NCBI RefSeq assembly: GCF_005116715.1 | Contig: NZ_SWCI01000007.1 | Span: 62,001 to 126,000 of the forward strand | Direction: 5' to 3' | Origin: Ferrimonas sediminicola | GTDB taxonomy: Bacteria > Pseudomonadota > Gammaproteobacteria > Enterobacterales > Shewanellaceae | DNA length: 64,000 nt | Shown here: positions 61,503 to 64,000 of the stretch, in pieces | Layout of the letters: each line of letters starts with the position of its first letter | Position numbering within the stretch: the stretch's first letter is position 1 | Notes under the pieces: model-generated | Database searches by the model: none | What the model saw: the letters and a program-made list of their open reading frames with translations, nothing else | Told to the model about the DNA's origin: nothing | Made by a program: the position numbers and the translations under genes

Positions 61503-62984
61503 CTAGGTGCGCAGATTGGCCAGACGGCCCTTGAGATCGTCGGCGGTGCGGGTCAGGGAGTCACACCCCTGGCGGGACTCGTTGGCGGCCACCTCCACTT
61601 CGTGGGACTGGTTGCGCACCTGGGTCAGGCTGGCGGCGATCTCGTTGGCGACCGCGGTCTGCTGTTCGGCGGCGGTGGCAATCTGGGCGCTCATGCTGTT
61701 GACCCGTTCGGAGTGCTGGGTGATCTTGTTCAGGTCGTCGCCGGCCTGGCTCACCAGTTCACGACCGGACTCGGCGCGCTCCACGGTGCTGGTCATCACC
61801 TGCTCCAGGGACTGGGTGCCGGTCTGCAGCTCCTCGATCATGGTCTGGATCTCCACCGTGGCCGCCTGGGTGCGGGCGGCCAGGTTGCGCACCTCATCGG
61901 CCACCACGGCGAAGCCGCGACCCTGCTCACCGGCCCGGGCGGCCTCAATGGCGGCGTTCAGCGCCAACAGGTTGGTCTGTTCACTGATGGCGTTGATGGT
62001 GGTGACCACTTCGTCGATCTTGGCGGCGTTGCTGTGCACCTGGTTGACCGCGGCCGAGGCGTTGTGCACATCGGCCACCAGGGACTCGATGGCGGTGATG
62101 GTCTGCTTCAGGTTGTGGTGACCGTGCTGGGACTGTTCGTTGGCCTGACGGGTTTCGTCGGCGGTGTGCTCGGCGTGACTGGCCACCTCCCTCACCGTGG
62201 CGCTCATCTCCTCCATGGCGGAGGCCAGGCTGTCCAGGTGCTGGCGCTGGCCGACGGCCATCTCGCTGGAGGTCTGCATCTGGTTCAGAACCTGGTGGGC
62301 GGACTGGTTGATGGAGTCGGAGATGGTGCGCAGGCTCAGCACCACGTTGCGGCGGGTGTCGATCAGCTCATCGATGGAGTTGGCCAGGGGTCGGAAGTCA
62401 TCCCGTCCCGGGACGAAGTTGAGGCGTACGGTCAGGTCGTTGGCGCAGGCCTTGGCCATCACCTCTCGCATGTAATCCATGGCGCCCAGCACGAAGCGGC
62501 GAACCACCACCGCCCAGAAGGTGCAGAACAGTGCCACGCAGATGATCAGAATCATCGGCGTCTTGAAGATGTTCAGCATCTGCTCGTCCACCTGGTAGGC
62601 TTCGCTGGACACCAGAATCTGGTCGCCGACCAGGGCGGCGCTGCGTACCTGGCGTTCATCCACCAGCGACAGCCCCCGCCTGGCGGCCTGGGCCAGATTC
62701 CGATCGGAGGACTGGGGTACCAGCGTCACGTTGTCCAGGGTGTTTACCAGCCCCTGGCGCTGCTCGGCGGTGAGGGGCGTGAGCAGCTTGCTCAACTGGG
62801 CAACCTGCTGCTGCTGCTCCTGCTGGTGGGCGAGCACCAGCTCATCCTGAACCTTGGTGTAGACGGCTCCGGCGATGATGACGAATCCCAGCAGCGGGAA
62901 GACCGCCAACAGGGCGAACTTCTCCCGGAGTGATAACGTGATCAGCAGGCGCTCCAGCCAGCTGGGCTTGTAGGTATCAGACAT
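61503..62984 (-). CDS. Methyl-accepting chemotaxis protein
   Basis: A 493-residue chemoreceptor: first membrane helix ([20 protein letters not shown]), a short periplasmic domain of about 110 residues, a second helix ([16 protein letters not shown]), a HAMP-like segment and the signalling domain with the hairpin tip [20 protein letters not shown] and [15 protein letters not shown]. The ligand is unknown. AAGAG precedes the ATG at 62984. No CheR-binding pentapeptide is seen at the C-terminus. Confidence 0.93.
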   Translation of the reverse strand: MSDTYKPSWLERLLITLSLREKFALLAVFPLLGFVIIAGAVYTKVQDELVLAHQQEQQQQVAQLSKLLTPLTAEQRQGLVNTLDNVTLVPQSSDRNLAQAARRGLSLVDERQVRSAALVGDQILVSSEAYQVDEQMLNIFKTPMILIICVALFCTFWAVVVRRFVLGAMDYMREVMAKACANDLTVRLNFVPGRDDFRPLANSIDELIDTRRNVVLSLRTISDSINQSAHQVLNQMQTSSEMAVGQRQHLDSLASAMEEMSATVREVASHAEHTADETRQANEQSQHGHHNLKQTITAIESLVADVHNASAAVNQVHSNAAKIDEVVTTINAISEQTNLLALNAAIEAARAGEQGRGFAVVADEVRNLAARTQAATVEIQTMIEELQTGTQSLEQVMTSTVERAESGRELVSQAGDDLNKITQHSERVNSMSAQIATAAEQQTAVANEIAASLTQVRNQSHEVEVAANESRQGCDSLTRTADDLKGRLANLRT

Positions 62985-63128
62985 ATGTGCTCTTTTTAGG
63001 AAAAACAACGACCATTTAGACAAGATATCGAACCTTGTGGGGTGGTCTTTAGCGAATTTCACACCAATGGTGACCGGAGTCACAAACATGACTCGCATTT
63101 TGAATCGAGTGGCGAAAAAGGAATCATT

Positions 63129-64000
63129 GTGCAGGTACTGAAGGCAGATGCGCAGGGGCGGCTGGTCGTCTGCACTGTGAAGCAGGGGGGCCAGGCGCCG
63201 GACCGGGTCGAGGTTCGGGTGAAGGCGGCCGGGGTGAACCGGGCCGATCTCTTGCAACTGGCGGGGCATTACCCCCCGCCGCCCGGCGCCAGTGAGATCC
63301 CCGGCCTGGAGGTGGCCGGGGTGGTTGCCAGGGACCAGGGACCCTGGCATCGGGGGCAGCGGGTGATGGCGTTGTTAGACGGCGGCGGCTATGCCGACCG
63401 GGTTTGGGTGCCTCAGGGACAACTGATGCCGCTGCCGGACAACCTGGACTATATCCAGGGTGCCGCCATTCCCGAGGCGTTTCTCACCGCCTATCAGGCG
63501 CTGATGACCATTGGCGACCTGGCCGCGGGTGAGCGGTTGCTGATCCACGCCGGTGCCTCCGGGGTGGGCAGTGCCGCCCTGCAGCTGGGTCGGCTGCTGG
63601 GGGCAGAGGTGACGATCACCTGTGGCAGCAACGACAAGGCGGCGTTCTGCCGTGGCCTGGGCGCAGATCGGGCCATCAACTATCGCGCCGGCGACTGGTG
63701 GCAGGGGCTGGAGGAGCAGGATCTGATCCTGGACATGGTCGGCGGCTCCTATCTGGATCCGAATCTGCGCAGTCTGGCGCTGGATGGTCGAATCGTGACT
63801 CTGGCGATGCAGGGTGGGCGCCATGGGCAGTTGGATTTTGCCCGGTTGCTGGCAAAAAGGGCGACCTTGACCGGTTCCACCCTGAGAAATCGTACCAGTG
63901 CCTATAAAGCGCGATTGGTTCAGCGGTTTTGGCGGCGTTTTTCGGACAGTTTTGTTTCGGGTGAACTGAAACCTGTGGTGGACAGCAGCTACCCCTGGCA
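63129..64000 (+). CDS. Zinc-type quinone oxidoreductase (PIG3-like), 3' partial
   Basis: The frame opens with a GTG at 63129 (AAGGAA upstream) and stays open to the right edge, giving 290 residues so far. It is a medium-chain dehydrogenase/reductase: [20 protein letters not shown] at about 39-58 is the signature of the PIG3/quinone oxidoreductase branch, GLEVAGVV follows, and the NADPH motif is [15 protein letters not shown]. The family reduces quinones with NADPH and lacks zinc. It is divergent from the chemoreceptor gene. Confidence 0.88.
   Translation, partial: MQVLKADAQGRLVVCTVKQGGQAPDRVEVRVKAAGVNRADLLQLAGHYPPPPGASEIPGLEVAGVVARDQGPWHRGQRVMALLDGGGYADRVWVPQGQLMPLPDNLDYIQGAAIPEAFLTAYQALMTIGDLAAGERLLIHAGASGVGSAALQLGRLLGAEVTITCGSNDKAAFCRGLGADRAINYRAGDWWQGLEEQDLILDMVGGSYLDPNLRSLALDGRIVTLAMQGGRHGQLDFARLLAKRATLTGSTLRNRTSAYKARLVQRFWRRFSDSFVSGELKPVVDSSYPW

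Noticed and set aside
1-64000. tRNA, rRNA and CRISPR arrays
   Set aside because: No cloverleaf sequences with CCA-adjacent acceptor stems, no rRNA-like stretches and no regularly spaced direct repeats were seen in the intergenic regions.

Overview
The window is a GC-rich, gene-dense chromosomal segment of a facultatively anaerobic marine-type gammaproteobacterium. The gene set points to the Alteromonadales, close to Ferrimonas or Shewanella: cytochrome c nitrite reductase NrfA, a multihaem surface-type lipoprotein, a SonM-like borosin methyltransferase, the yejK/yejL/yejM trio, MtoX with an SCO chaperone, and an FMN lipoprotein with ApbE. The genus is inferred from gene content and was not tested by alignment.

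Layout. 1-6460: lipid and small-molecule catabolism (a kinase-like/SDR fusion cut by the window edge, lipocalin, thioredoxin-like protein, a decayed leucine-rich-repeat gene, a DUF4242 protein, and a coupled amidohydrolase/SDR pair). 6510-11119: a tandem duplication of a [multihaem lipoprotein + LuxR-type regulator] unit; copy 1 kept the regulator and lost the cytochrome, while copy 2 kept the cytochrome and has a frameshifted regulator. 11210-19195: small lipoprotein, GNAT, LysR/nitroreductase pair, GIY-YIG protein, methanethiol oxidase with SCO chaperone, and HrpB-like helicase. 19412-29700: anaerobic respiration block with nrfA, a TtrS/TtrR-like two-component system, a porin, an ApbE flavin transferase and an FMN lipoprotein. 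An identical 18-bp sequence lies upstream of both the porin and the FMN lipoprotein, in the same orientation relative to each gene, which suggests one regulon.

29771-35861: mtfA and a WYL-domain regulator face a compact four-gene operon: a membrane-anchored coiled-coil protein, a TerB-like protein, a helical protein, and an HNH-like nuclease joined to a membrane-helix region. A palindrome in the divergent promoter region looks like the regulator's operator. I do not recognise this operon as a named system; its layout resembles phage-defence loci. 35924-45536: a 33-residue membrane peptide, yejM/yejL/yejK, a YjiH-like carrier, an IS200-type element, a SIMPL protein, dihydroorotase and an M23 peptidase.

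45722-48555: a split borosin RiPP locus, with a 77-residue precursor carrying a hydrophobic TWVIMVQL core, a TPR protein with a degenerate GGDEF domain, and a SonM-like peptide-backbone N-methyltransferase. 48605-64000: mostly housekeeping genes (PopT/DUF368, PatB, YecM, YfcE-like, retropepsin-like, EamA, NYN-LOTUS, RlmI, CDF transporter, CmoM, MepM, an AAA ATPase, GNAT, a chemoreceptor) and a quinone oxidoreductase cut by the right edge.

I saw no CRISPR array, rRNA or tRNA. The two most promising systems are the borosin locus and the WYL-controlled nuclease/membrane operon.
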